In this document: one piece after another, positions 63,169 through 64,000 of the stretch
Numbering within the stretch: the first letter of the stretch is position 1
Layout: every line of letters starts with the position of its first letter
Assembly (NCBI RefSeq): GCF_006491645.1
Contig: NZ_VDCZ01000006.1
Coordinates: 158,461-222,460, forward strand
From: Flavobacterium profundi
GTDB lineage: Bacteria > Bacteroidota > Bacteroidia > Flavobacteriales > Flavobacteriaceae
Direction: 5' to 3'
DNA length: 64,000 nt
Translations under genes and position numbers: made by a program
The notes under the pieces: generated by a model
The model's input: the letters and a program-made list of their open reading frames with translations, nothing else
What the model was told of the DNA's origin: nothing
Databases searched by the model: none

Positions 63169-63858
63169 ATGAAAAATTACATTATTTGTTTCTTTATTTT
63201 AATAAGTGTGTCTTTAAAAGCACAAGTGCAAGATACTTTACGTATGAATGCGCAAGACTCAACACTTTTATATTCCATACAATTGGATGAAATTGTGGTC
63301 TCAAAAAATGATGTCTCTGGCTTAGATGAGGAAAGAAAGAAGTTACTTATATTGAAAAGGAGAGTGTATAAGACTTATCCTTATGCAAAATTAACTTCAG
63401 AAAAATTGTTGCAATTAAATGCTACAATGGCAAAACTTCAAACAAAAAAGGAAAAAAAGAAGTATTTTAAAATAGTTGAAAAGTACCTACAAGAAGAATT
63501 CGAGCCTAAATTAAAAAAGTTATCTAGAAAAGACGGGCAAATTCTTGTAAAACTTATTAATAGACAAACAGGCGAAACTACTTTTGACTTAATAAAAGAA
63601 TATAAAAGTGGCTGGAAAGCATTTTGGTCAAACAATACAGCTAAACTTTTCGACATTAATATTAAAGAAGAATATAAGCCTTATGATAGATTGGAAGATT
63701 TTCATATTGAAAGTATTCTAGTTACTGCTTTTAGACAAGGAAGTCTGGAAAATCAAGCGCCAGCTAAACCAATTGATTTGACCCAACTAGCAGCAACTTG
63801 GAAAGAAAAGATAAAAAAGATGAAAGAAGAGCGTTTGGCAAAAGAAGATAATAATTAG
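63169..63858 (+). CDS. Exported DUF4294 protein
   Basis: 229 aa. Signal peptide (YIICFFILISVSLKAQ). Body of the DUF4294 type: LDEIVVSKNDVSGLDEERKKLLILKRRVYKTYPYAKLTSEKL, then RKDGQILVKLINRQTGETTFDLIKEYKSGWKAFWSN. Very basic and helical. Uncharacterised, widespread in Bacteroidetes. Followed by the structured RNA candidate. Confidence 0.85.
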   Translation: MKNYIICFFILISVSLKAQVQDTLRMNAQDSTLLYSIQLDEIVVSKNDVSGLDEERKKLLILKRRVYKTYPYAKLTSEKLLQLNATMAKLQTKKEKKKYFKIVEKYLQEEFEPKLKKLSRKDGQILVKLINRQTGETTFDLIKEYKSGWKAFWSNNTAKLFDINIKEEYKPYDRLEDFHIESILVTAFRQGSLENQAPAKPIDLTQLAATWKEKIKKMKEERLAKEDNN

Positions 63859-63887
63859 GAGCACGGCTTAGGTATTCTAAATCGGTA

Positions 63888-63960
63888 TGTTCCCGCTTTT
63901 CGTTTTATCTTTTTATTTTTTGGTATAAAAATAAAAAGGATGCCACTACAATCGGGGCTA
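63888..63960 (+). ncRNA. Structured RNA candidate resembling the Flavo-1 motif
   Basis: CTTTTTATTTTT (63909-63920) and AAAAATAAAAAG (63927-63938) form a perfect 12-bp hairpin with a 6-nt loop. The flanks TCCCGCTTTTCGTTTTAT and GATGCCACTACAATCGGGGC (from 63939) recall, from memory, the many-copy flavobacterial Flavo-1 RNA; CCCG and CGGG can close the structure. The sequence after it ends in GAGTGGTTTTG. The name is by resemblance only. Confidence 0.5.
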
Positions 63961-64000
63961 TTAGAGTGGTTTTGTACTTTATAAGCTGTTTTGTTTTTTT

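Noticed and set aside
1..64000. Insertion sequences, phage genes, tRNA or rRNA genes
   Set aside because: No transposase, integrase, structural phage gene, cloverleaf or rRNA-like segment was recognised.

Overview
The window looks like a chromosomal segment of a low-GC flavobacterium (Flavobacteriaceae, Flavobacterium-like). The evidence is the set of housekeeping and lineage genes (gldF/gldG gliding ABC transporter, long-form purC, dnaN, mnmE, a T9SS-sorted protein, SusC-type TonB receptor), promoters of the Bacteroidetes type (TTG, about 20 bp, TAnnTTTG) where promoters can be seen, many short exported proteins ending in ..AQ or a lipobox Cys, and the absence of Shine-Dalgarno sequences. 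No rRNA, no tRNA, no insertion sequence and no CRISPR array was found.

Region 1 (1-12611, all minus) is a defence island read as one operon from a single good promoter at 12581-12611: hsdR, hsdM, hsdS (type I restriction-modification), then an ABC-type ATPase plus HNH nuclease pair resembling Septu (PtuA/PtuB), then mcrB and a window-truncated mcrC (modification-dependent restriction). All six junctions are overlaps or gaps of 9 bp or less. Region 2 (12561-22902) has two exported proteins of unknown function, a phytase-like lipoprotein, a TonB-dependent receptor and a membrane TPR/HTH regulator, probably a phytate or organophosphate scavenging locus, separated by unusual 7-bp-periodic intergenic repeats and palindromes. 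Region 3 (22903-26082) has a metallo-beta-lactamase-fold hydrolase with a beta-carbonic anhydrase, then a TetR regulator with four matching palindromic operators and an exported DUF2147 protein.

Region 4 (26175-40523) is accessory and rich in envelope proteins: four small exported proteins, a 21-bp tandem repeat array, a TPR-CHAT putative protease with a C-terminal membrane anchor, convergent with an ECF sigma/anti-sigma pair, then a seven-gene run of exported and lipid-anchored proteins ending in an OmpA-family protein, and a T9SS substrate. Region 5 (40671-52100) is mostly core: mnmE, a membrane-anchored MutS-like ATPase flanked by twin DUF547 genes, dnaN, gldG, gldF, a SAM hydrolase and phoH.

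Region 6 (52163-64000) has an alpha-amylase lipoprotein of the archaeal (Thermococcales) type with a possible LacI-type operator, an SDR oxidoreductase, a small outer-membrane protein, purC, two VGIGTTNP-type exported proteins, an M42 peptidase / histidine kinase / LytTR regulator operon, a DUF4294 protein and a structured RNA at the right end that resembles the Flavo-1 motif. The most noteworthy items are the composite defence operon, the TetR four-operator circuit, the CHAT/ECF module, the 21-bp palindromic tandem array and the 7-bp intergenic repeat family.
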